From contig NW_020653852.1 of the NCBI RefSeq assembly GCF_003589595.1, positions 4,779,400 to 4,843,399 on the forward strand: DNA of 64,000 nt, in the 5' to 3' direction. The translations under genes were made by a program, and so were the position numbers. This document shows, one piece after another, positions 33,198 to 42,920 of this stretch. Below the pieces are notes generated by a model, which saw only the letters and a program-made list of their open reading frames with translations, had not been told where the DNA came from and searched no databases. Positions within the stretch are counted from its first letter, which is position 1; each line of letters starts with the position of its first letter. Source of the stretch: Hyposmocoma kahamanoa. Taxonomy: Eukaryota; Arthropoda; Insecta; Lepidoptera; Cosmopterigidae.

Positions 33198-33439
33198 TTT
33201 TTTTTTGTGATACCAAGTGACGCGATGTACTTGTCTTGCGCCTGTTGGTAAGCGACACGCCTGTCCATAACAGTTGTAGTGCCACTCAAACTTTTAAATC
33301 GCAAAGGTACACTGCCAGTGCGTTTGTCACACTGAAACATAAGTTGACAAGTCTTGTGTGTCTTTGATTTCGCCAGCACCTTCAAAATGAACGCATATAA
33401 TGCTCTCATTATCACATGGCGGCAGAAATAAGGAGCTCA
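33198..33439 (-). repeat. SINE-M, near-complete copy
   Basis: T run at 33198-33206 (reversed A-tail), then AAGTGACGCGATGTACTTG. The core is partly deleted around 33300, and the copy ends with GGCGGCAGAAATAAGGAGCTC, where about 35 head bases are deleted. Confidence 0.78.
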
Positions 33440-33786
33440 CTAAAAAGAATACTGCCGTAGTATTTTCATTTTATACACAAGAAGATTCATCGAACGTTGT
33501 CACTGCCACCTATTGTTTACTACGTAATTTCTAAACAATAATTATTTTACTGTAGCTAAAGCATTACTGGTCGTAAGACTTTAGTCTCCTTTGTCTTTGA
33601 TTGCTTTGAGTTTCTCGATCCTTTAATTCGAAACGCGTACTTTGAGGTAGAAATAGGTAGCTACCCAGGAGGTTCCCTACCACAAATGTTGCAATAAAGT
33701 TGTCTTTGTGTATTTCTTTAGATTTCTGTTGTGTGTATTTTATTGCACAACGTAATAATATGCTTTTAATAAAGTAATAATAGCAA
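33440..33786. other. No recognised feature
   Basis: AT-rich stretch between two oppositely oriented SINE-M copies. GGTAGAAATAGGTAGC near 33650 resembles a SINE-M scrap but is too short to call. Confidence 0.35.
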
Positions 33787-34026
33787 AGCTCTTCTTTGTG
33801 AAGAGTTCGTCCAGGGAAGTACTGCCACCTTACTCATTTCTGCCGCCAAGCAATAATGTGAGCATTACTGGAGTCCTTTGAAGAAAATTTCAGGCACATA
33901 GGACTTGTTAACTTATCTTTCAGGTTGACGTGGACGTCGCGGCAGTGCCCCTCAGATCTTTGCGATTCAAAGCTCTGAGTGGCACTGCAACTGTTATAGA
34001 TAAGCGTGTTGCTTGTCACAATAAAT
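33787..34026 (+). repeat. SINE-M, near-complete copy
   Basis: GCTCTTCTTTGTGAAGAGTT through CCTTACTCATTTCTGCCGCC and CAATAATGTGAGCATTACTG to GCGTGTTGCTTGTCACAA. It lacks part of the tail (the CACCAGGCG segment). Confidence 0.78.
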
Positions 34027-34535
34027 ATAAATATATTCACATATAAAAAACACCTTTCTGCTATTTACTTGATTGCTTCATTTATTTGAATTACATAAAT
34101 CATCATTCGCGGTGTGTTACAGATCGCACTTAAAGCGAAATCAATAAAGCCCAAACTTAATACTTTGCCATGGAGATCTGACCTACTTACTTCTACGTTA
34201 AAGGCCTTCTTAATATTAATTATTTATCAACGCTAATTACGCCAGCTCCAAGCTCCGTTCATATTTTATTATCTCACTGTAACCACAGCAAATTAAGGCC
34301 AATGGTTTTTAGGTTTATCCAGGATCAAGGGAAAGTTTACAAAGAGAATTAGAGTTGTTTATTGCCTCAATAAAAATAATTCATAGCAATAATTATTATT
34401 TATCTAAGAAAGGCGCTAAGTTACACAGTGTGTTTTTTACTGGGAAAGTATTAAGAAATCCCGAACTATTAGAGATACAGGAAAACTGTCTTAGGAACTA
34501 ATTTAGTTTGACATAGTAAATTCTTTGGTCAAGCG
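34027..34535. other. No recognised feature
   Basis: AT-rich unique sequence. Confidence 0.4.
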
Positions 34536-34537
34536 TG

Positions 34538-34836
34538 AGCAATGCTCGGCATTTCTCTACTTGATCGAATCAGATATTAGGAGATCCGTAGAAGAACGAA
34601 AGTCACCGACATAGCTCAAAGGGTTGGCAAGTGGAAGTGGCAGTGGGTAGGGCACATATCTTGTAGAACTGACGGCCGTCGGGGCAGAAAGGTTCTCGAA
34701 AAGAGACCATCAACCGGAAGGCGTTCAGTGGGACGGCCCCCTACTAGATGGATGGATGACTGTAAGGCGGCGGGTAACTGATGGATGCACGTCGCGTCCG
34801 ATCGGCTTGTCTGGAAATCTTTGGCGAGGTCTATAT
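34538..34836 (+). pseudogene. RTE-like LINE tail, second copy
   Basis: The plus-strand frame reads MLGISLLDRIRY, a stop, then EIRRRTKVTDIAQRVGKWKW, VGHISCRTDGRRGRKVL, RPSTGRRSVGRPPTRWMDD and CKAAGN before further stops. These are the same C-terminal landmarks as the minus-strand copy at 18997-19484. The element ends in an ATTTTATTTTATTTTAA-type tail near 34840-34875. It is 5'-truncated and inactive. Confidence 0.75.
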
Positions 34837-34879
34837 GATAATATTTTATTTTATTTTAATTTTATTTTAATTTATTGGT

Positions 34880-35344
34880 TCACCAACAACTGCTTACACT
34901 AAAACTACAGCTAGAGAAATACATAACATTGTTTAAAGACTGAGTGCAACAGTTAATTACTGGTAAACACCTCATGCCATAACTGAAAACTCGTAATTAA
35001 GTACCTATATTAAAATTAAAGAATAATAAATAAATAATGTCTAACCATTTAACAGTAAAAAAGAAACAAAAGAAAACAGAAACAAAAAACACATGACCAC
35101 CTATACTACCTACTTATTTAACAATAATATAATAATGATGATGAGTTGTCCATAAAAATGAATAATATTGATATATTTTTTTAATGCTGGCTGTTTCAGT
35201 TTCTTGTAAGGATCATTTCATTGAAGGAAGAAAAAATTAGGACAGCAGAAGTTAGTTAAATTTAATAAAATGTCGCCGATTGCACCTTTCACTATCTCTT
35301 CATTATTGTCTCTGTTTCTTTTGTATGCAATGAAACTCATTCTT
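34880..35344. other. No recognised feature
   Basis: Begins with TTATTGGTTCACCAACAAC, which looks like the 3' end of another retroposon in reverse (T-rich start), but the body is not identifiable. The rest is AT-rich. Confidence 0.35.
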
Positions 35345-35530
35345 CTTAACCGACTTCAAAAAAGGAGGAGGTTCTCAATTCAAATGTATGTTCTTTCTTA
35401 CGTACGTTTCGCGAGACACTTAACCCATTTTGATGATTCTTTTTTTGTTGAAAAGAGTGTACCTCAGCAGTGGTCCCGTAGTTGGCAAACTAGCGGAAGA
35501 ATTATATTTGTGATCGGTTTTTTATATTCT
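35345..35530 (+). mobile_element. MITE-B, internally deleted copy
   Basis: CTTAACCGACTTCAAAAAAG start and GGCAAACTAGCGGAAGAATT, then a jump to a GATCGGTTTTTTATATTC end. The middle 200 or so bases of the family are missing. Confidence 0.6.
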
Positions 35531-35579
35531 AAATTTAAAAAAAAACATATTTTGCCAATTTAGCAACGATTCACTTAAC

Positions 35580-36336
35580 GAGTATATAACCAGAAATAGA
35601 GACGAAATAAGGGCCTTCCATCCCTGGCAACTCATCAGGCAAACGGGCCTTATATCACTTTTAAATATCAGCTCTTGTTTGCGCGGAAGTCACAAATTAG
35701 AAAGCTGAAATAGTACAGCGCCAACAACTGACCTGTATGTACGTCTCCGTATATTCCAAAAATATTCTGTATTAATTGTAATACAGATAATATATCTCAC
35801 AATGGGGCTATTCTATTCGGTAGTGTGGGAAAAGCAACAAAACATCTAATTACAAAACAAACGGATTCACATTTCATCGGTAATTAACATTGACTTACAA
35901 TTATATGGACGTCGGGTCCGCGCTAAAAAGTGGCCGAACTTATAGGGCGTTAAAATCGTATACAGAGCGTCATTCACGCTTTAGTCTTCGTTTGTTTCTT
36001 CTGACAGCGAAGTAAGAAAAATTAGACAGTACTGCGATGACATTACAATTTAAATTCAACGTTTTAGCTTTTTTATATTTCTTTACATGTCACTACGTTT
36101 AAATAGGTTGACTTGGGACATTTTTTTCGTGGTTTTTGTATTAGACCCGTCGTCCATTTATTTGTAAGTCAATGGTAATTAAATATTAAACTGATTGATT
36201 TGAAGTGAAACAATTGACGACACTCGTCAATTGTTTCGAATTCAGGCTGGCCAATCGGTAATCACAGTAATGATTTGACAGATTAGTTTTCAAACAATTT
36301 AAATGACAATTCGTCTCTATTTCTGGTTATATACTC
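35580..36336. mobile_element. MITE-A containing a hAT-like MITE
   Basis: Left tip GAGTATATAACCAGAAATAG, right tip TTTCTGGTTATATACTC. Orientation is opposite to the copies at 4379 and 8620: the GGCCTTATATCACTTTTAAA side comes first. The hAT-like MITE at 35888-36174 splits it, and removing that insertion and one copy of the 8-bp duplication restores TCGGTAATTAAATATT, the sequence expected from other copies. Net length is about 462 bp. Confidence 0.85.
35888..36174. mobile_element. hAT-like MITE with perfect 8-bp target duplication
   Basis: 287 bp, CATTGACTTAC to GTAAGTCAATG, flanked by GTAATTAA at 35880-35887 and 36175-36182. It sits inside MITE-A, which gives an independent check that both boundaries and the duplication are right. 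Confidence 0.92.
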
Positions 36337-36339
36337 CGT

Positions 36340-36930
36340 GGATTCATTTTACTTAATTGTCAGCACCTTTTTGATAATGACTTATTTCCATTTCGCTACT
36401 AGAAATCACATTAATCATTTAAGTCAAAGCTCCAAAAACGCGTACGTAAAGAGGCAGGGTATATGTAGGTAGGTTTGAGATTACGCTAAAGGTCCATAAT
36501 ATTAGCAGGATAATCTGTGTTTTAAAAAGGCTTATGCCGTCCGCCGGAATAAGCCGGAATAGAGAGACGCGTCGAGCTACTAAATGGAAGGAAAAAGACA
36601 CTGATAAAAAATTGCTAAGGCAACTTCGTGTCTTTAAATTACGTGCTTGGCTTTTGATGTTAAAACGAGATGTATTATCGGTACCAGCAAAAAATTACGT
36701 AGCTTTTTACATATTGTATGTTTCCTTAAAACACAGGTCAAAGAAATTTGGGACGATGCTTTATTGTTTCTATTCTAGTGATGAAAAACAGGAAAAGCCA
36801 TTCGGGCGAGCATGACAGCGCATAATTTTAGGTTCAAACCTGAACATGGGCTTGCTCTAACATTTAAACACTCTAGATCCTATTTATCTATTGAATATCA
36901 TGATGTATTATTAGTGCCATGATATTCATA
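36340..36930. other. No recognised feature
   Basis: A 93-codon plus-strand frame at 36534-36815 is lysine- and arginine-rich at its start, but it resembles no family and has no supporting context. Confidence 0.35.
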
Positions 36931-36935
36931 TTTGA

Positions 36936-36999
36936 GTGCCTCGCAGATGTCCCGGGTTAGATTCCCGGGCCAGGAGAAAAGTATTTTGTATTTTTCTTA
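36936..36999 (+). repeat. SINE-1, left part, split by SINE-M
   Basis: CTCGCAGATGTCCCGGGTTAG and ATTCCCGGGCCAGGAGAAAAG keep the B-box region and the start of the body. The family resumes at 37262 after a SINE-M in opposite orientation. Confidence 0.65.
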
Positions 37000-37260
37000 T
37001 TTTTTGTAACAACAAGGGGACGGGACCAACAAGTCGTGTGCCTGGTGGAAACTGTTATGTACAGGCGTGTAGCTACGCCTATACATAACAGTTGCAGTGC
37101 CACTCAGAGCTTTAAAAGTTGATAAGTCCCATGTGCCTGTAATTTCACCAGCACCCTTACCCTTGAAAACCGGAACGCAAAAATGCTGACTTTACTGCTT
37201 GGTGGCAAAAATAGATACGATAGCAGTACTTCCCTGGACGAACTCTTACAAGGAGTTCTT
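37000..37260 (-). repeat. SINE-M inserted in SINE-1
   Basis: T run and GGGGACGGGACCAACAAGTCG at the reversed tail, CTTGGTGGCAAAAATAGATACG and CTCTTACAAGGAGTTCTT at the head. The core between GAGCTTTAAAA and GTTGATAAGTCCC is deleted. The tail half (GTTATGTACAGGCGTGTAGC) is partly duplicated in inverted form around 37051-37085. Confidence 0.75.
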
Positions 37261-37261
37261 T

Positions 37262-37366
37262 GTGATTCTTTGTGAATTTGTGATTGTCTATGTGTATGTC
37301 CATGGCATCCACGACACAGGGTTTTCCTAGTGCGGGGCTATAAGTGTTTGCGTTAAAAAAGTATTT
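37262..37366 (+). repeat. SINE-1, right part
   Basis: GTGATTGTCTATGTGTATGTC, CCATGGCATCCACGACACAGG and GTTTTCCTAGTGCGGGGCTA are the 3' part of SINE-1, ending GTTTGCGTTAAAAAAG. Confidence 0.72.
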
Positions 37367-37399
37367 TAGAGGATATAATCCCCTACTTTGTTATTATTA

Positions 37400-37590
37400 T
37401 TAATACAAAGATCGAACGCAATGAAAAATTCCTGCGATCGGACAGGACTTGAAGCAGCATTTATATGCCAACCTAGGACACCCGCTCCACCAACTGAGCG
37501 TTTAGGTTTTTTGCCGTGGCGCCACCTGTGAGAACTCTGTTAAAGTTTTTCGTCACTCAGATACCTTTACAGTTATCAGAGGCTTACAAA
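37400..37590 (-). repeat. SINE-2
   Basis: ACAAAGATCGAACGCAATG and GCGATCGGACAGGACTTGAA (reversed tail and B-box region), then CACCAACTGAGCG (reversed A-box region), then CGTGGCGCCACCTGTGAGAA. A second 3'-end scrap of the family follows at 37680-37735. Confidence 0.65.
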
Positions 37591-37867
37591 AGATGTTGCT
37601 TTATAAATTATTGTCACATTGATTTTATTAAGTATCACGATGTTTTAGGTACTACCTTGATATTGACAATTTTTTTTAACACAAAGATCGAACACATACA
37701 AAAATTCTTTCAACTTGACTGAACACGAACCAGCCTATGTATGCTGATGATACTTTTTCATTTTATTCTGTTTATTTCATAATCGTGTGTTAAAGTGTTC
37801 CAAATTACATGCATTGCGAAACTGATAACTTAAGGTTAATGCCACAATTCTATAACATTACAGACAC

Positions 37868-37965
37868 TCATGCATTACGCACAAGCGACATTCGAGTTTT
37901 TTTTATTTCTATAGTCTCAGATTCGTAACGAATACGAATCGGATGTAGTGCGCAAATGCACTAAG
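37868..37965. mobile_element. MITE-C-related palindromic element
   Basis: TGCATTACGCACAAGCGACA at the left pairs imperfectly with GGATGTAGTGCGCAAATGCA at the right. GAATCGGATGTAGTGCG is shared with the right flank of MITE-C at 29835-29850. Confidence 0.5.
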
Positions 37966-38287
37966 TGTGAGAAATCATACTTGTAGACATGTAAAAAAAT
38001 TGCGTCCTTAACAAGAACTTGCATTGCTATGTACCAAAATATTACAGTTGTTTATAGATGATGTTCATATGTAATACTGACAATAAGGGAATCTCAAGAA
38101 CCAAAGAACCAAAGTCTATATTATACTAAATTTTGTGGTCATCGTCAACCCATTAGTGTCCCACTGCTGAACATGAGAAGAGATTGCTATATGTATTGAA
38201 AACACGCATCTATCCGAGGTTTGTAAAACTTCCACGCGCAGGTTTAATCATGTTAGTTAATTAAGTGAATTAAGACTTTTAGTAGCA

Positions 38288-38362
38288 GTAGACCTCCTTG
38301 TGAAAGATTTCGTCCAGTGAAATACTACCACCTTACTTATTTCTGCTACCAAACAGTAATAA
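38288..38362 (+). repeat. SINE-M, head fragment
   Basis: GTAGACCTCCTTGTGAAAG through ACTACCACCTTACTTATTTC to CCAAACAGTAAT. A tail piece of the same family (TTACCACCAGGTG, then CCGTCATTTAGTATTAT and a run of A) is at about 38447-38496. The intervening 80 bp is not SINE-M. Confidence 0.7.
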
Positions 38363-38560
38363 AAATTAGTACGTAAAGTAAAGTACATTACAAAAATTGT
38401 CGCACCCAGAACGCTTCCACGGCCAGAGCATTATGGATAGCCTGCAGATTACCACCAGGTGATTATCTCCCGTCATTTAGTATTATAAAAAAAAGAGAAG
38501 CAACCGTTTTCCCAAGGTTACCACCGGTTGCATGGCAAAAATAATGGTGGTTGACATTTA

Positions 38561-38593
38561 GTGAACAACTTCGTCCAAGGAAGTACTGACACC
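38561..38593 (+). repeat. SINE-M, head split by the R1 tail
   Basis: GTGAACAACTTCGTCCAAGG then AAGTACTGACACC. The last 15 bases (38579-38593) are the left target duplication of the R1-clade insertion. Confidence 0.8.
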
Positions 38594-39004
38594 TTTTTTT
38601 TTTTTTGACGGGGGGGAAATCTTTATGGATACCCCTGAGCCCAGGGAGACTCAGGGGTCATGTGAGGACTCTTCCTCCAGACTGGAGGGCCTACCCCACT
38701 AAAACCGCCCCGGGTTTCCCTCTCGCCGGTTGAGTCGGCGCCGTGGGATCAGTGAGCATTCACCACGACGCCGCCCGGCCGCCCTAGCTTACGCTAGGGC
38801 TCCCGCGCCAACGGAGGATCGGAGGATCCGAATCGCCCCCCAGACGAGTGAGGCCGTGCAATGCAGGCTCCGGAGTCCCTGTCCAGAGCCCGTTGGTCTC
38901 ACTAGGGGATCAGGCGAGCAGCGAACTGCCTTCGCCTTCTCCCCGTACGTCTGCGCCGGAGCGGGTGCGCGTCCGCCGCATCCTCGCGCACCCGCTCCGC
39001 GGCC
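38594..39004 (-). mobile_element. R1-clade LINE 3' end, 5'-truncated
   Basis: A 411-bp GC-rich insertion. The T run at 38594-38606 is the A-tail in reverse. On the minus strand it opens directly in a frame (39003 down to stop 38902-38904) encoding 33 residues: AAERVREDAADAHPLRRRR, then TGRRRR and QFAARLIP. This basic, arginine-rich C-terminus is typical of R1/TRAS-type ORF2 proteins. A perfect 15-bp duplication, GGAAGTACTGACACC, flanks it (38579-38593 and 39005-39019). The target is SINE-M, not rDNA. A plus-strand 114-codon frame across it is a shadow. Confidence 0.85.
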
Positions 39005-39270
39005 GGAAGTACTGACACCTTACCTATTTCTGCCGCCAAGTAGTAATATCAGAATTACTGTATTTCGGTTTTGAAGGGTAAGGGTTGCTAGTGAAATCAC
39101 AAACATATAGGTAAGGGACTTGTCAACTTATGTCTCATGGTGGCGGGCGCAGTGGCAGTGCCCCTAAGATCTTTGCGATTTAAAACTCTGAGTTGCAATG
39201 CAACTGTGATGAATTGGCTCGCCGCTTACCACCAGGCGCACGACTTGTTCGTCCCGTTACTATGATAGTG
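39005..39270 (+). repeat. SINE-M, remainder after the R1 insertion
   Basis: GGAAGTACTGACACCTTACC resumes the SINE and continues through TATTTCTGCCGCCAAGTAG and CTTATGTCTCATGGTGGCGG to CGACTTGTTCGTCCCGTTAC. Confidence 0.8.
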
Positions 39271-39271
39271 G

Positions 39272-39775
39272 TAATTGACATAATACTAGAATAAATAGTC
39301 CTATCGATGGTCGAACTGAAAAATGACATCAGGGTACTTAAATACGAAAAGCTTTTACCAACATATTACATAAATTTAAACGCGTGTACAAGACAAAGGG
39401 TGGCAGATACCACAGCAATTTGTCGTCGCAAAGTTTGCGTGATACAGCTAATAACTGACATTGCGGTCTGTCAGGAAACACAAATGAATTTTTGAAAACC
39501 CATTATTTCCCCTGTCTACCCATTGTTTTGATTTCATTGGATAACATAATTCGCATAATTGGACCTGGTAAACGCTGGAATGAAAACGTGTTTGCTTACG
39601 GTTTTTTTATTGTTCTTAAAATCAATTTGTGTTATTGTTGTTTAATTAATAAGCGACATTGCGTTTTGATAGATAACTAATAAATTTTCTGACAAAGATA
39701 TTATTTGCGTGGAAGACAATATTGTCTGTAATATTTTAACACTTGAAATATTCTGCCAAATCATTATCGCCCAGT
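39272..39775. other. No recognised feature
   Basis: AT-rich, with short frames of 62 codons at 39307-39680 that have no family resemblance. Confidence 0.4.
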
Positions 39776-39784
39776 TACACGAGA

Positions 39785-39965
39785 AGAAAGTTTTCGCGCG
39801 GCCGCCGCGCGGCGACCGCCCCGTTACCGCGCCTTCATGTACATTAATGGCTAATCTGAATTCTATTTATTATGCAAGAACATTTAGATTCCTCTCAATA
39901 AAATTAAGTCGCGCGGGCCGCCGCCTAGACCAAATTCAAGCTAGCCCGCGTGGCCGGAACGCTTA
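39785..39965. other. GC-rich patches flanking an AT-rich homeobox-site-like core
   Basis: Two CG-dense blocks (CGCGGCCGCCGCGCGGCGAC near 39797 and CGCGCGGGCCGCCGCC near 39911) flank a TAAT/ATTA-rich core. No repeat match occurs elsewhere in the window. An 88-codon plus-strand frame (39709-39975) crosses it but resembles no protein. It could be a regulatory element or the tip of an unannotated exon; neither is shown. Confidence 0.3.
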
Positions 39966-39998
39966 TTTAAATTAAAACGTAAAAGCTAAACAAATACT

Positions 39999-40352
39999 GG
40001 ATTTGCTATAATGGATGGAAATTGAAAAATTACATATTTAATATTTAATTAACTATGAAATGTGAGTCCGTTCGTTTTGTAATTATATGTTTTGCTGTTT
40101 TTCCCACACCACCGAATGGAACAGCCCCATTGTGAGACATATTATCTTTATTACAATAAATACAGAATATTTTTGGGATATACGGAGACGTACACACAGG
40201 TTAGTTGTTGGCGCTGTACTATTTCAGCTTTCTAATTTGTGATTTCAGCGCAAACGAGAATTGATATTTAAAAGTGACATAAGGCCCATTTGTCTGATGA
40301 GTTGCCAAGGATGGATGGCCCTTATTTCGTTTCTATATCTGGTTATATACTC
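39999..40352. mobile_element. MITE-A, left-truncated copy
   Basis: Begins within the family at GGATTTGCTATAATGG and ends with the intact tip TATCTGGTTATATACTC. The first 150 or so bases and the left tip are absent. Confidence 0.75.
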
Positions 40353-40369
40353 GATAGTTATACACTGCA

Positions 40370-40397
40370 CTGACGTTGACGTTGGCGTTGACGTTGT
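40370..40397. repeat. (GACGTT)n hexamer repeat
   Basis: TGACGTTGACGTTGGCGTTG followed by ACGTTG. Four units with one substitution. Confidence 0.85.
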
Positions 40398-40467
40398 TTT
40401 TTAAATTGCATGACACCGTCCATAACAATAGAATTATGATCGTCTGTAAAACATATTTTACTTTTAA

Positions 40468-40656
40468 CGGGACGAACAAGTTGTGCAACAGGCGGTAAGT
40501 GATAACTGGTCCTTAATAATTGCAGCGCCACTCACACTTTTAAATCACAAAGATCTGATGGGCACTGCCACTTCGTCATCCTGATAATGTTGACAATTCA
40601 AAACCGAAACATGGTGGCAGTACTTCCCTGGACGAACTCTTTCACAAGGATCTCTA
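40468..40656 (-). repeat. SINE-M, partial
   Basis: ACGGGACGAACAAGTTGTGC (reversed tail) through CTCACACTTTTAAATCACAA, then a deletion of most of the centre, to GGCAGTACTTCCCTGGACG and the head. Confidence 0.75.
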
Positions 40657-40959
40657 CATGAAAGAGTTTTTCTTTATCACGTTTTGGAATTTCTTACCAT
40701 GCTGTATGATAAAGTGAAACAAAAGCAACTCTAAACTTTAATAAGAACAATCGAAATTGACTTCCGTGTTCATTCAAAAATTTACTATTTTCTTGGCGAA
40801 GGCCAAACATCTCAGTCGCCTACTTCACTTTTCATAATAATAAAGTTATGGACACACGAAATCACGTCTTACATAAAATATCAACATGTGAGGCGCCATG
40901 CCAAGCGAGCCAAGTTCTATAAATGGGTAAAATAAATTATTATCCACGACAACCTCGCT

Positions 40960-41034
40960 CTTTATTTTATGATATCCAGTGACGGGACGAACAAGTCGTG
41001 CACCTGGTGGAAAGCAACACGCCTGTCCATAACA
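40960..41034 (-). repeat. SINE-M, tail part, interrupted
   Basis: ATTTTATGATATCCAGTGACG and GGACGAACAAGTCGTGCACC up to CCATAACA, where an unrelated 246-bp insertion follows. Confidence 0.75.
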
Positions 41035-41280
41035 CAAGAGAGTGCCGACCGAACATCTGTCGGCCTTCATGAAGGAAGAGTTTTGGCCGAAGGGTGTCAT
41101 GTATCGGCGATTTCGCGGCCAATTACCTGACACCAGGTTGCGCCACACGTCGCCGACAAGTGCAGTGTGTGTAGATTAGTTGTTTATTTTATTGTCATAT
41201 TATATTGTATGCATGTTAGTCCTTAAGGTATATATTATATGGGTCATGTGGCCTGAAATAAATGTATGAATAAAAAATAA
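41035..41280 (+). mobile_element. Unidentified retroposed segment in SINE-M
   Basis: A non-SINE insertion. A plus-strand frame encodes the C-terminal-looking segment FMKEEFWPKGVMYRRFRGQL, then PDTRLRHTS and a stop at about 41176-41178. It ends with GAAATAAATGTATGAATAAA and an A-rich tail, so it looks like a retroposed 3' end. ATAACA lies on both sides and could be a short target duplication. SINE-M bases expected between its flanks are missing. The parental element is not known to me. Confidence 0.5.
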
Positions 41281-41475
41281 ATAACACTCCCACCGCGCCC
41301 GTCACGCCAAGACATAAGTTAGGAAGTGCCATGTGCCCTGTAATTTCACCAGCACCCTTACCTTTCGAAACCGGAAAGCAGCAATGCTCACATCACCGTT
41401 TGGCGGCAGAAACGGGTAAGGTGGCAGTACTTCCCTGCACGAACTCTCACAAGATCTTCACAAGTAGCTCTACTG
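41281..41475 (-). repeat. SINE-M, head part after the insertion
   Basis: CACTCCCACCGCGCCCGTCAC through GTTTGGCGGCAGAAACGGG to the head AAGTAGCTCTACTGC. Confidence 0.75.
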
Positions 41476-41774
41476 CTGTTAAAAGTTTCTGTTATTAAAA
41501 TGCAGTGTACATTGCATTAGAAGATTTAGAGCGCATGGCTTTGTGTAATCTTTGAATTTTTAACGACGTCTTTTTCTTTATTGCTGCACTTATAGCTCTT
41601 CCCTGGACGGCTAAAACCGATTAAACACGTCGATAAGATTCTGACTCCTTAAATCTACTTATATCCCGGATTCATTACCTTCTAGAGTAATTAGAAGAAG
41701 AATTTACATAATTGAAACTATTTTTATTTAGAAAACCAATTACGTAAGGTTGTGGAATAACATCTATTGCCAAG

Positions 41775-42022
41775 TTTTATTGAAGTCGGTTTACAGAACG
41801 TGGGTGAAATTGAATAAACCGAATTAATTTCCTAATTTCCTACCCTTACACGTGGAATATTATCCTCAAATTTGAATAAGATCACTACTGAATCATCCTC
41901 TTTTCCAACAAAAAATGAATAATCGAAATCGGTTCACAAATACCGGTATAATCACGTACCATAACCATAAAGAAATACAGTCGAATTGAGGACGTTCTCC
42001 TTTTTTTGAAATCATTTATAAA
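41775..42022 (-). mobile_element. MITE-B, minus-strand diverged copy
   Basis: TTTTTTTGAAATC at 42001-42015 and CAGTCGAATTGAGGACG at 41979-41995 are the reverse of the family start. ATTGAAGTCGGTTTAC at 41780-41795 stands for the other end. It is diverged throughout. Confidence 0.55.
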
Positions 42023-42397
42023 TGTTTTTTAAAATCAAAAACCGAACTGCAAGTAAATAATTTTCTTCAAGGCAGAACCAAAGAGGTAGCACAAAAATCA
42101 ACTCTGATAACGATCGCCTATTCGTTAGTAGATTACTATAAATGAGCAACTCTAATGGCAGACAAACTACAAATACCTACACGTAAGTATAGAATAAATG
42201 GTCCATTAATTTCATGGGCGGTACGAACAAATGAATTACCTTTATTGCTCTCGCTTTTTTTTACAAAATGCTTACGCCTGTAACTTCTTTGGAAAGCAAT
42301 TCGTTTGTGATGTCCCGATTTTCTAATGTGAAGATATTTGTTTTTAAACTGTAATTCGTACTTTTGGTATTGTAAAACCACGTGTAATCATACTTTA

Positions 42398-42759
42398 GAG
42401 TCGAAACACAAAAGTGCGATGAGACGTCGCATCGCAGAAATTTACAAGCTGGCACGACGCATCGCCAGGATTTGCGAATTGCTCCGCATCGCACATTCCT
42501 GCGATGTTGTCTAATCTTCTTTGTGTTTTTTTTTCTATACTTTCTTATCAATAACAGCAGTACAACTTTTTTTTACGATCCATGTCGCTACCTAGTTAAA
42601 AAATACGTTCAGCACGGTTGATGATCGCCGAAGGTATGGCTACTCGAACTGTGGCAGTGAGATGCCTTGCATCATGAAATCGCATCGCAGCAATTCGCGT
42701 CGTAGTTTTCTGCGTTGCGAATTCGCATCTCGTCGATTCGCAGTTTTGTGTTTCGACTC
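42398..42759. mobile_element. PIF/Harbinger-like MITE, TTA duplication
   Basis: 362 bp. Left tip GAGTCGAAACACAAAAGTGCG, right tip (reverse complement) GAGTCGAAACACAAAACTGCG; similarity continues inward through GATG- and GCATCGC-rich sequence. TTA flanks both ends (42395-42397, 42760-42762). A repeated TCGCATCGCAG motif fills both subterminal regions. The tips are related to those of the element at 829-1173. Confidence 0.82.
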
Positions 42760-42920
42760 TTAGCTTAATTGCAAAATTCAGAAAAACAGGTACAGAGACT
42801 CGTCTAGCTCCCAAATTTGGATTTCCTGTACTATAGGTCTTACGTCCTTCAAATGTGTTGCCTCAAAATAACAATGACTAAGTCTATTACAAAAAACTTA
42901 TAAAATATTGTCTTGGTAGC

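Noticed and set aside
36534..36815. 93-codon plus-strand frame with basic N-terminus
   Set aside because: No homology could be recognised. The basic start is compatible with random sequence and nothing around it suggests a gene.
38730..39074. 114-codon plus-strand frame rich in Pro, Arg and Ala
   Set aside because: It lies antisense to the R1-clade tail and runs into SINE-M. Its composition follows from the GC-rich LINE end, and the coding strand is the other one.
41035..41180. Assignment of the FWPKGVMYRRFRG peptide to a named protein family
   Set aside because: The segment looks like an ORF C-terminus, but I could not place it reliably and left the parent undefined.
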